Assembly: GCF_963678635.1 (NCBI RefSeq)
Contig: NC_087065.1
Span: forward strand, 20,637,302-20,701,301
DNA length: 64,000 nt
DNA from: Symsagittifera roscoffensis
Taxonomy: Eukaryota > Xenacoelomorpha > Acoela > Convolutidae
Direction of reading: 5' to 3'
Notes under the pieces: model-generated
The model's input: the letters and a program-made list of their open reading frames with translations, nothing else
Databases searched by the model: none
What the model was told of the DNA's origin: nothing
Part shown: piece after piece, positions 22,917 through 31,944 of the stretch
Position numbering within the stretch: position 1 is the stretch's first letter
How the letters are laid out: each line of letters begins with the position of its first letter
Translations under genes and position numbers: made by a program

Positions 22917-23129
22917 TGTTGTGATTCAGTATTTTTAGTATGTTATAACCTTGACCTCTATGACCTAATTACATACCAGTCAATAATAACTCTACGAAGT
23001 CCAGTGGACTTCGAGTCACTAGTTGCTCTTTTTAGACTACAGTCAGTTTTAATTCAAACATTACTTTTATCCTCTTTTAACTTTAGTTAGATACTCAAGT
23101 TACCATTGGTACATCTTAACTCTTTATTA
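22917..23129 (+). repeat. 3' LTR, 213 bp
   Basis: Same length and sequence as the 5' LTR by eye, followed by the GTCTG target duplication. Confidence 0.95.
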
Positions 23130-23134
23130 GTCTG
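23130..23134 (+). other. target-site duplication GTCTG, right
   Basis: Matches 16570-16574. Confidence 0.9.
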
Positions 23135-24428
23135 TTAACTCGGGTATAAAAATTCTCAAAAAAATGCGTGTGGCTGTTTCCGCATAAATTTTTGAGTGTT
23201 TAAGAGCTGGCAGGCATCGAGCATTTTAATGCTCTACAATAATTTCTCTTACTTATTTTTAGTTAAAAAAATTCCTTTTGAAAACTACAGCGCATGTTTA
23301 TTTTCATGGTCTGGCTATTCCAATTTTTAAGTCCAGAAGTCCACTCAAGAAATAAACCGACTCTGTTGAATTGAAGAAAACGGCTAAGAAACGTTTGCAA
23401 CTTTCGCAAAACGTTGCTTTGCAGCACCAAAAGGTAAAATTCAAACCGTTTTGAGCCAAACGCACCGTCTATAGGATCCGTCAGCCTCATTCGTTCTATT
23501 AGATTACTTCTACGCTTCACTTAAATAACGAAACAAACTATCCCAGTGATTACTGATTAAAACTTGATCCCGTAAAAAAGTTTGTTCTTGGACACACTGT
23601 CTTCATTAGCGCCAATATTGAATAGTCTAAGAGCGAATGTGTTAACAGAGTTTGGCATCCCAATTGACAACTTCCCGCGAAACTCATTTGAATAGCATTG
23701 CTTTATCAGAAGCAAGTGACCAGGTAAAAAAGTTACAAGGATGATGAAAAAATTTCTAGTAAAACTACTTCAATGCCAGCCATCGTTCACAAACTTTAGG
23801 ACTGAGCACTTTTGACTCATTCACGTCTCGATCAGTGAAACCTCTGAGATGCAAATGTGCTGTCCGCTTAACTGAATGATTAGAATGTCGATACATTGTG
23901 ATAGTAACACCCATGAATGTGTATTGGAGATGAGCGCTTTTTTGCATGTCGTAGCTCTTCATCGGTCACTTGCTCCAAAAAGGATGCAAACCTTGCAGGA
24001 TTAGAGATGGGACGAACTCTTCATGTCCATTCAAACGGGAACTGCACAAGCACCCGCACAGCTGGCTTTCAAAGGCCCTAAGTAAAAGTCGAAACATAGT
24101 TCCGAACTATATCTCGAATTAGTGCTCGTTTTCTTTCGCTGGCATTTACTAGGAGCTTTTGAACTATCAAAAGCAGTGAATTGGAGTTGTTATGTTCACG
24201 ACTACGTACGGCCACAAAAAACGCTGTAAATTGCATGCTGATAGTGATATGATTTTGATTTTTGTTTCTGGATTGTAGGCAACTACAAGTTTATATGTCC
24301 TTTTTTGGCTAGTATTAAGACCCGTATTTAGGGAAAAATAGTAAGCCCGCTCGGGCTGAACTTTATACGCTCCGGAGAAATAACGCGACTGATTGTAAAA
24401 AAGCTACTGTTCTGCTGTAGTGGCGCCA
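23135..24428. other. non-coding spacer between the two LTR elements
   Basis: Short chance ORFs only. A CCCGCTCGGGC-type small hairpin is present near 24345-24357. The TGGCGCCAAAAT at 24421-24432, the insertion point of the large element, matches the GGCGCC palindrome also found in the MITE at 58723-59110. Confidence 0.5.
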
Positions 24429-24432
24429 AAAT
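24429..24432 (+). other. target-site duplication AAAT, left flank of giant element
   Basis: AAAT precedes the LTR at 24433 and is repeated at 43284-43287 after the other LTR. Confidence 0.8.
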
Positions 24433-24840
24433 TGAGTTAGGACCGAAGTGTAACTCATAGAGTAATTTCGGATAGGGTACACCGTCTGCTCGTCACGCTA
24501 TCTTATTTTCGGCCGGATAGATTCGTGCAACTTCTTAGTCTAATACCGATCCTAATCTTACTCTTATACTATCTAGTCTCAGGTTGTTTAACTAGTCTCT
24601 GCTAGGCTCAATAGATCTAGGGTATACTGGTTTATTGCGGCTGCTGAAGTGCTCGGGAGAGTCCAACTAATTTCTAAGTTAAATTCAAATCTCTCTGGTG
24701 CTGAAATTACAAGTAACTTCAGCACTTACAAATAAGTGGGTTGTTAGTTAGATGGATCATGATTGGTTAATATTAAATACTTTACATTGGTAAAACATTT
24801 AATTTATCCAATCATAAAATATAGTTTAGATCAGGTTCCA
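24433..24840 (-). repeat. 3' LTR of giant element, 408 bp
   Basis: Identical by eye to 42876-43283. It contains a 28-bp inverted repeat at 24698-24725 (GTGCTGAA...TTCAGCAC with inner TTAC/GTAA) and, on the coding strand, GCAATAAACC near 24640, a probable poly(A) signal. Confidence 0.93.
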
Positions 24841-24850
24841 CCCATCCGGG
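24841..24850 (-). other. polypurine tract of giant element
   Basis: The coding strand reads CCCGGATGGG directly before the LTR start TGGAACC. It is purine-rich except for one T and is in the right place for plus-strand priming. Confidence 0.5.
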
Positions 24851-26401
24851 TTTTACAGAGTTTTTTAGAACAGTTCTTCTGTAATTCAAGGGTGGATGAT
24901 GGACGTTGGTATTTGGCGAACATCATAATTTTCTTCCGCTTCTTCTTGTGACAACGACTGAGTCTTTGTAACAAAATCAATTCTGATTTCAGAATGGTTG
25001 GCTATGTCAGGTTTTTCTGTTCTTCGGGGAGAACTTCTTTTTGTGTCTGATCTAGCTTGGGAATGGCGTGGAGATTGTGCGTGGAGGGGATGCCTGGTTA
25101 CTCGGATCTGTACGTATACTTGAACATCGAGGTGGTCATTGGTCTAGTTCAATGAAGTCCTTTTCTGCGAAGTCAAGTCGTACTCTAAATCCTTTGAGTT
25201 GTGATTGTGAGCGGCATATCGATTGTAGTTGGTTATTCTCTCTCGAGTGTAGTGAGGTCGTCTTGTCTTTTGATGTTCGTCCTTGGTGTTGTATTCTGAT
25301 CTATATATTGCATCATGTGATTTTACATTTTATAAAACTTTTATTAGTTTAATATTTTTTAATCATGATTTTAGTTAGTTGTTTTCACAAAAGCTTTTTG
25401 TTTTAGTTCGGTTATTTTGAAGAGTTACTCACCCTTGAGTAGCTCTTATTAAAAATAAAGGTGTGGTCACAAAGCGTGGATGTAGCGCGGTGGGTTAGGC
25501 CGGCTATAGAGCATGCTCAGGACGTCCTTTCCTGGTGGGTTAGGCCAGGAGTGGGAGTATGATTTCATGCGGTGTTTGTGAGGGGTCCTGTTATGTGACA
25601 ACGTTTTATGTTGGGTTTGTTGTGGTTTTACTTATGTCTTGTTGGTTATGTACTTTTTCCAAAAAGCAAATTGTTTGTGGTATGGGTTTGTCTTTCGACT
25701 TTTTTGTGTTTTATTATTTCTTTCTAAGACTTTATAATAGTCTTCAAAAGAATAAATTATCCAGTTTTAAACTGGGTTAATCCGGTTTGGGTACCGTTGG
25801 TTTCCTTTTCTAAGTCATGCTGTTATTCTATGATTTGTGGTATTTAGTAAGCTGCGTTGGTTAGTTTTGTTTAGTATATGATTCCTTTCCAACCGGGTTA
25901 AAGGAAAGTTTGAAACATGTTATTATATGTTAGAGTTGTTGAGTGTGAAAACTTGAAACTGAAATTCATTATTTTAAACAATTCTTCGTGGGCGAGCTGT
26001 GCGAGTGTGGATAGAATTTTTGTGCGAATGAATGAAAATATCAAAAGGTTAGTACTGCAATTGCATTTTATTAATTTACTACATAGAATTTAGAAATTTA
26101 CTGCTAGTTATGGGGGAATGTTAAGATACAAATTTTCATCATATGTAGATTTACTGCTTTTGGGGGGAAATTTTATAAATTAATTTACTGCATTGGTATT
26201 ATATTTATTTAATTGTTGGTGCAAAAGTTTAATAGGGTCTTAAACAGTTTTGAAGAAGTTTGCTATTTTTTATTTTTCTTTTGGGAATTTTTCAGATGAT
26301 CTAGGATGAAGGCTAAAAATCTAAAGAAAACATGAATAAAGAATGGTGAGGTTTTAATATTGTAATTAATTAGTAATATTTACTTAATTCATACTTACCT
26401 G
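24851..26401 (-). other. 3' region of giant element with short open frames and hairpins
   Basis: On the coding strand, 25300-24880 has two overlapping stretches of protein-like open sequence without ATG. One ends ...IELDQ near 25146 and the other ends ...IIHP near 24886, so fragments of a further gene or exon may be present. 25400-26400 is non-coding in appearance. It holds two neighbouring inverted repeats, AAGACT(TTATAAT)AGTCTT at about 25727-25745 and CCAGTTT-AAACTGG at about 25760-25774. There is also a GTGGGTTAGGCC duplicate at about 25489 and 25536, and TTTACTGC repeated three times at 26098-26190. RNA export or polyadenylation signals are possible. Confidence 0.45.
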
Positions 26402-28201
26402 TTAGTCGTCGGGGAAAAAACCGTGGGGGAAGATGTCGTGAATTAGTTCTGAAGTTGTTAGTAGTTTAGCTAAGATGCGGATGATATTTTTAGTTTGAAG
26501 CAGTGGCCAAAGCAATTGAAGTGCCTTAATAGTGGTTAGTTCTTCAGTGCCTACTGCAAACTCATAAGGTGTGTTTTGGATTAAGTTATATAATTTGTGG
26601 TTAAATTTAGTGTTGTGGATGAATTCTAAAATTGGGATTTCTATAGGTTGTAGGAACTCGTGCGGGATAAGGAAGGGTCGGGATTCTTCGGCGTTGAAGG
26701 TCTTGGTGATGGGGCAGAAAATGTACATTTGGGTTATGGGGTCATAATTACGAAGAATACCATGGAGGTTAGTGTCTTTAATACAATATGTGAAATTTAG
26801 GAAAAATGGTGAAGTGTATTTGGAATTGATGAATTGGAAACGATGGTGTGGTTGTCTAGAGGGTGTGTGGAGGTCAAAGTGATTTTGGATGAAACGATAG
26901 TAACTGTATGTATGTGTTTGTTTAGTGCGCAACATAATATCGTGTGAGCAGTGTAAATCTCTTTCGTGTGGTGCAAGGAAATGAAAGGTTAGTGAAAATA
27001 TTTGGAAGCGTTCTTTAAAACTTTCGTATGCTTGTGTGTCTGTTAGTGCTTCTGAAATAATGTGATCAAACTTGCGGTCGAAGATGTTTAGTGTAAATAT
27101 ATATGGTGTCTTGATGAAAAATTTCTCGGTGATTTGTGGATTAGCGAAGCGATCGTCGTCTAAGAATTGATCTTGGTTAGCTCTAATGATGTTGTGATCG
27201 TAGTATTCGAGTGTATATTCGTTAGCTCTAGGTGCAGTGTGTGTTTTTAGTGATTTTTTATATCCAACGTAAGTAAATTGTCTAGCGGTTAGTGGTGTAG
27301 TGAGTTGATATAGCATGTCCTTGTTTCGTTCTATATCGATGGAAGTGCTGGATAAAGGTAAGCAAAGAGGGTTAGTGAAATGATAGTATGAGGTCCAAGA
27401 GAGAGTGGGCATTAAAACGTATTCATCTACAAAGTTGCGTGTTTCGTTAGCGTCGTGAGGGGTGTTTAAAGTGTATTGTGGAAACGAGGGTAAGGTGATA
27501 GCTAAAAATTCTTTAGTGTTAGTATGCTGGGGGTGGTTGATGTATTCACGGGCTGTTCCTGGTTTTGCTGGGAAAGGATGGTTGGGGAATTTTCTTTTAA
27601 AAGTGCGGTAAGCTCTATTAGTGTTTAGTGAAGATATAGTGGATGTGGATGATGGTGTTAATGATTCAGTATAATTTGAAGAGGGTGTAGGGGGATTGGA
27701 TGAAATTGTAATGGAGGAGATTTGGTTTATGGTCGGGGTGTTAAGGTGGTAGGGTTGCTGTTGGAGGGTAATAAAATTATCTAGCTCTGGGGAGATTCGG
27801 GGGGTGTCTGGAGAATGAGATGATTGGTCAGATTGGTATGAGGAGTAGGTTGGGGTAACTTGGGAAGCATAAGAGGGTGTGGGGGTGATTGGGTCAGGGT
27901 TATTGGATAATATGGGTTGAAAAGGGGGTTGAGAAAAATTAGAAGGGTTATGAAAATTATTGGATGGGGATGGTTCTGAGTCGGCAAATTCATCGGGGGT
28001 TTCAATATTCGGGTTATTTAGCTGTGAGATGGAGTATAAAACTGAAATATGTGAGTTAGTGTCGGAATTCATGCCTGATGTTACATTGCTAGATGGAAAA
28101 TCGGGTGGCGGAAAAGCAAAAAGTGGTATGATTGGGATTGGAGAGGTAAGATTGGTTGGATGGGAATTTGATCGGTGTAGTGATCCAAGTTGGCGGCTCA
28201 T
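26402..28201 (-). CDS. 599-aa protein of unknown function, giant element
   Basis: The first ~195 residues are low-complexity (Ser/Pro/Asn/Thr-rich, no Cys). From about 200 on it looks folded, with many aromatic residues, Cys/His pairs (ERDLHCSHD, NFTYCIKD) and a hydrophobic C-terminal third ending PHGFFPDD. No signal peptide, no clear membrane segment, no motif I recognise. Its position 3' of env is unusual for Ty3/gypsy elements. It shares ORF X's layout of disordered N-terminus and folded C-terminus. The start is supported by an ATGA overlap with the preceding frame. It is clearly a real gene of the element by length and composition; function unknown. Confidence 0.85.
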   Translation of the reverse strand: MSRQLGSLHRSNSHPTNLTSPIPIIPLFAFPPPDFPSSNVTSGMNSDTNSHISVLYSISQLNNPNIETPDEFADSEPSPSNNFHNPSNFSQPPFQPILSNNPDPITPTPSYASQVTPTYSSYQSDQSSHSPDTPRISPELDNFITLQQQPYHLNTPTINQISSITISSNPPTPSSNYTESLTPSSTSTISSLNTNRAYRTFKRKFPNHPFPAKPGTAREYINHPQHTNTKEFLAITLPSFPQYTLNTPHDANETRNFVDEYVLMPTLSWTSYYHFTNPLCLPLSSTSIDIERNKDMLYQLTTPLTARQFTYVGYKKSLKTHTAPRANEYTLEYYDHNIIRANQDQFLDDDRFANPQITEKFFIKTPYIFTLNIFDRKFDHIISEALTDTQAYESFKERFQIFSLTFHFLAPHERDLHCSHDIMLRTKQTHTYSYYRFIQNHFDLHTPSRQPHHRFQFINSKYTSPFFLNFTYCIKDTNLHGILRNYDPITQMYIFCPITKTFNAEESRPFLIPHEFLQPIEIPILEFIHNTKFNHKLYNLIQNTPYEFAVGTEELTTIKALQLLWPLLQTKNIIRILAKLLTTSELIHDIFPHGFFPDD

Positions 28202-28452
28202 CGTGGGCTAAAAAAATGATTATTTTGAGACTGAAAAGCGGTGGTATGGGGTTGTTCAATAATTTGTTCATAAGTATTATCATCTTGTGACTGGTGTGTC
28301 ATTATATGTTGGACGGGACTTTGTGATGTATTGAGTCGAAAATTTGGATTATGTGTGATTGCTAAATTTCGAAAATTTCGTGGGACTAGGGATAGTGGAT
28401 GGTTATTTGGTAGGGTTGTAATTGTGGTGCCGTTGGCTGTGTGTCGACGTTG
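28198..28452 (-). CDS. ATG-poor overlap frame between env and the 599-aa ORF (ORF Y)
   Basis: Opens after a TAA at 28455-28453, inside the env 3' end, and ends in TGA overlapping the next start as ATGA (28201-28198). The 84 codons are Asn/Thr/Gln/His-rich like the neighbouring ORFs. The only Met is about 35 codons from the end. It may be translated after env termination, or be an exon that feeds the 599-aa ORF. Confidence 0.4.
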   Translation of the reverse strand, partial: QRRHTANGTTITTLPNNHPLSLVPRNFRNLAITHNPNFRLNTSQSPVQHIMTHQSQDDNTYEQIIEQPHTTAFQSQNNHFFSPR

Positions 28453-30815
28453 TTATGTTCTTCGTCGTATGTATTTTGTCGTGTTGTGATTTTTGTGTTA
28501 TATTCTTTTATTTGTGCGTCTAAAAGAATTTTGTTTATAGATGTAGAAAAGATTCCAAAAAATCCTGCAAAGAGTATGCGTGCTACGCTTGCTTGTCTGT
28601 TTACTTGTGTGTGTATAGCACACGTGTTGTAGATTCCTTTTAAAAGTGAGAAAAGAAATCCAATAAAGTTAAACATTGCGTATAAAATAGTCAATTTTTC
28701 TAAGATGTAGTAGGGCCATCCTAGAAAATCGAGGATCTCATTTTTGAGTGTAACAAAGCTAAAAATGTTAATTGGTGATATATCTTGGGGACGGTATTTT
28801 TCACCGTTTAGATATATATAATCTTTAATGTCTTTAAAATATCCGCTATAGTCTTGGGTGTAGATATCGGCAAATCCTGCGGTTTCTGCAAGTTTGCGTA
28901 AATTTTGGTCTATTGATTGTCTTTGTATAGTGTCCATTTGTGTTAATAATTCTTGGAATTGTTGTGTTCTAATGTGATGTTGAATATCTGATTTTGAATA
29001 GATTCCTATTGATTGTAAGTCTATATTTGGGTTTCGAGCAATAGCGCGAATGCTTTCTGGTGAAAATTTTTTGAGTGATTGCATTAATGTGGGATATGGA
29101 GTGAGAAGATAATATTTATTTTCATCAGGGTTTAGTTGTACTACATTGTGGCTATTTTCTGATCCACATGGGACTGCGGTATCCCAGAAATAGGTTCTTC
29201 GTGAAAGTGTATCCACGAAATGTACTTTATTCTTATAAAAGATAGGGATTCTTTTATAACATCGTTTATCTTCAAAAACGTATAGTGGTGATACTTTTTT
29301 GGTACAAGTATAAAACCATAAGATGTTTCCTTCATAGTCTAAAAAATTTGATCTATTTCCTGATAATAAGTATCCTGCGTAGGGTATTTTTAATACTGCT
29401 AGTGCAAGTGATTGTAATATTTGTGTTCGTTCTAATTCGCATAGTTGGTGTAGTGTTTCTAATTCGGAGAGTGACATTTCTTGAAAAATGCGGCTAATTG
29501 TATAGTCTAGTTTCATATCCAAATGAATATCATAGTGGATATTACCGAAATATGTAGTATTCATTAGTGATAATTCTTGTAAGCGTGTGCTTCTGGTGTC
29601 ATAAGGTTTTAGATGTCCACCAGGTTGTCCGTTACTTTTTTCAAAATTAACTGGTATATAGGATGTTCCTTCGTTTAGAGGATGACCTGTGGCATATGGG
29701 TCGATTTTTACTTTTCCAGTGGTCATGTCGAATCCTTTTTCGTATTCAACTAATATTTCAGAGTATTGTGTTCTGTGAAGTGGATTCCTGTATTTACATG
29801 CAAGTTCTGTTTCTTGATATATTTGAAAACGTGTCAATTTATTTTCTATATTGTCTATGTTTCTAAAATCGGAACTTAGTTTGCGTGATGGATGGACTTG
29901 TTCATATGGAATTGATTGTATAAAATATTTTTCGTGAAATTTTATCATACGAGCGTGTATTTTTGCTACTTGAAATGTTGTACATGTATCTTCGGGGAAC
30001 CAAACAATTGTTGCTTGTGTTCTCGTTGTAGGGTCGCAATATCCTTGATCATTTTTACAAGGTAGTCGGATTCCTTGATAGATCATTGTATTATCAGATA
30101 AATCTCGTGTGAGTTGTATTTTTTCGAGTTGTATTTTCCAATCGAAAAACATTATTTCTTGGTATCCTTTATTTTTCGTGTCTGCTTTGCAGTTTGATGG
30201 GTTATTTATACCAATGTGTGGTATCCAATGTTTATCATGTAGGTCATAGGTTAATCGTCCGTGTGCGCCGTTATACGGGTATTTTTCGTCTAGTTTTATA
30301 TGTCCTTGGTGTCTTTCAAGTTGTGATTGATGTACAGAGTCTGAAAAAACTTGAAAATTAACTAATTTTCTTTGGGAGTTTTTATTTCGTGTGATGTTTA
30401 GTCTAAGTAATTCATTTTTACAATCGTCGGGATGGAGATGTAAAAGACGTTCTATATTACTTTGATAGAATGATTCATGGTCAAGTCGGTTTTTGTTTCC
30501 GTTCGAGACTTGTGAACAATGTACTTTCTTTTCGGAAAATGTTGCTGTGAATTTATAACCTGTAACTGTTGTTGCTCGGGCTTTTGAATAGAGTGTTGCT
30601 ATTACATCTGTGGTTTCTATAGCTTGTGGTTCTGTTTCACATTGTGATACTTGATTTATTGCATATTTATGTAGTGTTTTTTGTTCATTTTCTTCACAGT
30701 CGTAATGTGTTACTAATAAATCTTGTGGTCCTGTACGAGGGGAAGGGTTTATGTTTTGATTTGAGGTTACTAGAAAAGGGAGTTGGAGAAAAATTAATAA
30801 TTTTAAAATATACAT
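28386..30815 (-). CDS. env: envelope glycoprotein, 809 aa
   Basis: A class of membrane glycoprotein that retrovirus-like elements use for virion entry. It has an N-terminal signal peptide (first ~18 residues), a Cys-containing ectodomain with several N-x-S/T sites, two strongly hydrophobic segments near 702-730 and 747-768, and a ~40-residue tail containing PTAP (794-797), a Tsg101-binding-type late motif. The frame is complete. Order and spacing of aromatic/Cys motifs (for example CYKRIPI and YLLTPYP) remind me of glycoproteins of chuvirus-like mononegaviruses captured by LTR elements rather than of the F-type Env of Drosophila gypsy. That is recognition by eye, not a search. The ORF overlaps ORF X by 13 nt. 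Confidence 0.85.
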   Translation of the reverse strand: MYILKLLIFLQLPFLVTSNQNINPSPRTGPQDLLVTHYDCEENEQKTLHKYAINQVSQCETEPQAIETTDVIATLYSKARATTVTGYKFTATFSEKKVHCSQVSNGNKNRLDHESFYQSNIERLLHLHPDDCKNELLRLNITRNKNSQRKLVNFQVFSDSVHQSQLERHQGHIKLDEKYPYNGAHGRLTYDLHDKHWIPHIGINNPSNCKADTKNKGYQEIMFFDWKIQLEKIQLTRDLSDNTMIYQGIRLPCKNDQGYCDPTTRTQATIVWFPEDTCTTFQVAKIHARMIKFHEKYFIQSIPYEQVHPSRKLSSDFRNIDNIENKLTRFQIYQETELACKYRNPLHRTQYSEILVEYEKGFDMTTGKVKIDPYATGHPLNEGTSYIPVNFEKSNGQPGGHLKPYDTRSTRLQELSLMNTTYFGNIHYDIHLDMKLDYTISRIFQEMSLSELETLHQLCELERTQILQSLALAVLKIPYAGYLLSGNRSNFLDYEGNILWFYTCTKKVSPLYVFEDKRCYKRIPIFYKNKVHFVDTLSRRTYFWDTAVPCGSENSHNVVQLNPDENKYYLLTPYPTLMQSLKKFSPESIRAIARNPNIDLQSIGIYSKSDIQHHIRTQQFQELLTQMDTIQRQSIDQNLRKLAETAGFADIYTQDYSGYFKDIKDYIYLNGEKYRPQDISPINIFSFVTLKNEILDFLGWPYYILEKLTILYAMFNFIGFLFSLLKGIYNTCAIHTQVNRQASVARILFAGFFGIFSTSINKILLDAQIKEYNTKITTRQNTYDEEHNNVDTQPTAPQLQPYQITIHYP

Positions 30816-31939
30816 GTGTATGATAATCCTGAGTATGGGTTATAAAATGTAATGTAACCAATTGTGTTTTTGGTGTATCTGTCGTATTTATATATTACTT
30901 CAGTAGTTATAAACGGTGGTGGTAGTGATTGAGCTGTTATGTTAGGTGGATTTAATGGGTAGGGATGTTGGGTAATGTTATTTAACTTAACTGTGATTTC
31001 AAACTTTAATTGTAAACTGTTTTGTTGGAGTATTTGAATATTGTGATCACGGATATCGTTGTGAATATCTTGGCGATATTGTAATCTATTAAGTGCCCAG
31101 TTATGAAGGCGGTTACTTTCTTGATGTTGTCCAAATAATGGTGGAGGTGCTGTAAATGTATTCCAATCTAATCTTAAAGGAATACTTATTGATGATTGTT
31201 CTCGATATCTGGCGTCGAGATTATTTGGAAAATTTAAGTTAAAGGGTAGTGGTGAAAATTGGCTTATTGATGGTGTTGATGGTAGTGATAATGTTTCTGG
31301 TAGTGATGAGGATGTTGTTGTATCCGTAGAAATATCTATGGGGTCATTGACTAAATTTGGTTCACCTTGTGTAAATGAATGTGTAGTCCAATATGGTAGT
31401 CGTGATGTTAGGTTTGGGGGGTTAAAAGGATTTTCTCGTGCTTGTTCAGATGTTGGTGTTGAACCTAAGTAGTCTGAAGGTAGACTTGAAGTGCTTCGTT
31501 GTGAAAAAAGTGTAGGAGTTTCTGGTGTGATACCAGTGGTGTTTTCTGGAGTGGTTTGTGATGGGGATTGAGGTATATCAAAATGAACTCGGGGAGTTTG
31601 AAAATTTCTATTTCGTCGAGGATGTATAATTTGTCTATTTATTTCTGTTGTGTTTTGGTTTTGACTAAGGTTTCGTATTCTACTTAGTTCTTGTGGTAGT
31701 GTTGGGTAAAGATTGTATGTTGGTTCACTTAGGGATGCTTGTCGTTGAACTGGTTCTAGTGGTTCAGATAAACGAGCGTGCCGTTCTTCAAAAGTGTATG
31801 GATTGTCTTGAAAAGAAATTCGTGTAGATGTTTGAGGATTTTGAGTAGTTGAAGGTGGTGTTGGATTATCTTGGGATGATGTCGGTGAAGACTGATTCTG
31901 TGACTGTTGGGTAGCAATTTTTGATGGATTTTTGAATTT
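30803..31939 (-). CDS. ATG-less ~378-codon open frame (ORF X), late-domain-like motif
   Basis: The coding strand is uninterrupted from 31939 to the TAA at 30803-30805, yet the frame has no ATG anywhere. The first ~230 residues are Ser/Pro/Thr/Gln-rich and disordered-looking. The last ~130 look folded, with mixed hydrophobic, aromatic and charged residues. LYPTL at 31711-31697 matches the LYPxL-type ALIX-binding late domain. The frame ends 13 nt inside the env start, which is in another frame. Lack of an ATG over 1.1 kb implies splicing from a leader exon, non-AUG initiation or shunting. A disordered N-terminus plus folded C-terminus recalls viral phospho- or matrix-type proteins, but I recognise no family. 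Confidence 0.7.
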   Translation of the reverse strand, partial: KFKNPSKIATQQSQNQSSPTSSQDNPTPPSTTQNPQTSTRISFQDNPYTFEERHARLSEPLEPVQRQASLSEPTYNLYPTLPQELSRIRNLSQNQNTTEINRQIIHPRRNRNFQTPRVHFDIPQSPSQTTPENTTGITPETPTLFSQRSTSSLPSDYLGSTPTSEQARENPFNPPNLTSRLPYWTTHSFTQGEPNLVNDPIDISTDTTTSSSLPETLSLPSTPSISQFSPLPFNLNFPNNLDARYREQSSISIPLRLDWNTFTAPPPLFGQHQESNRLHNWALNRLQYRQDIHNDIRDHNIQILQQNSLQLKFEITVKLNNITQHPYPLNPPNITAQSLPPPFITTEVIYKYDRYTKNTIGYITFYNPYSGLSYTCIF

Positions 31940-31944
31940 TTACT

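Larger units (their letters stand above)
16575..23129 (+). mobile_element. complete Ty3/gypsy-class LTR retrotransposon, 6555 bp
   Basis: LTR, PBS, a single Gag-Pol ORF, 3' UTR, short polypurine tract and LTR, flanked by a 5-bp target duplication. The RT-RNaseH-integrase order places it in Metaviridae. The two LTRs are the same length and read identical, so the insertion is recent. No envelope ORF is present. Confidence 0.95.
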
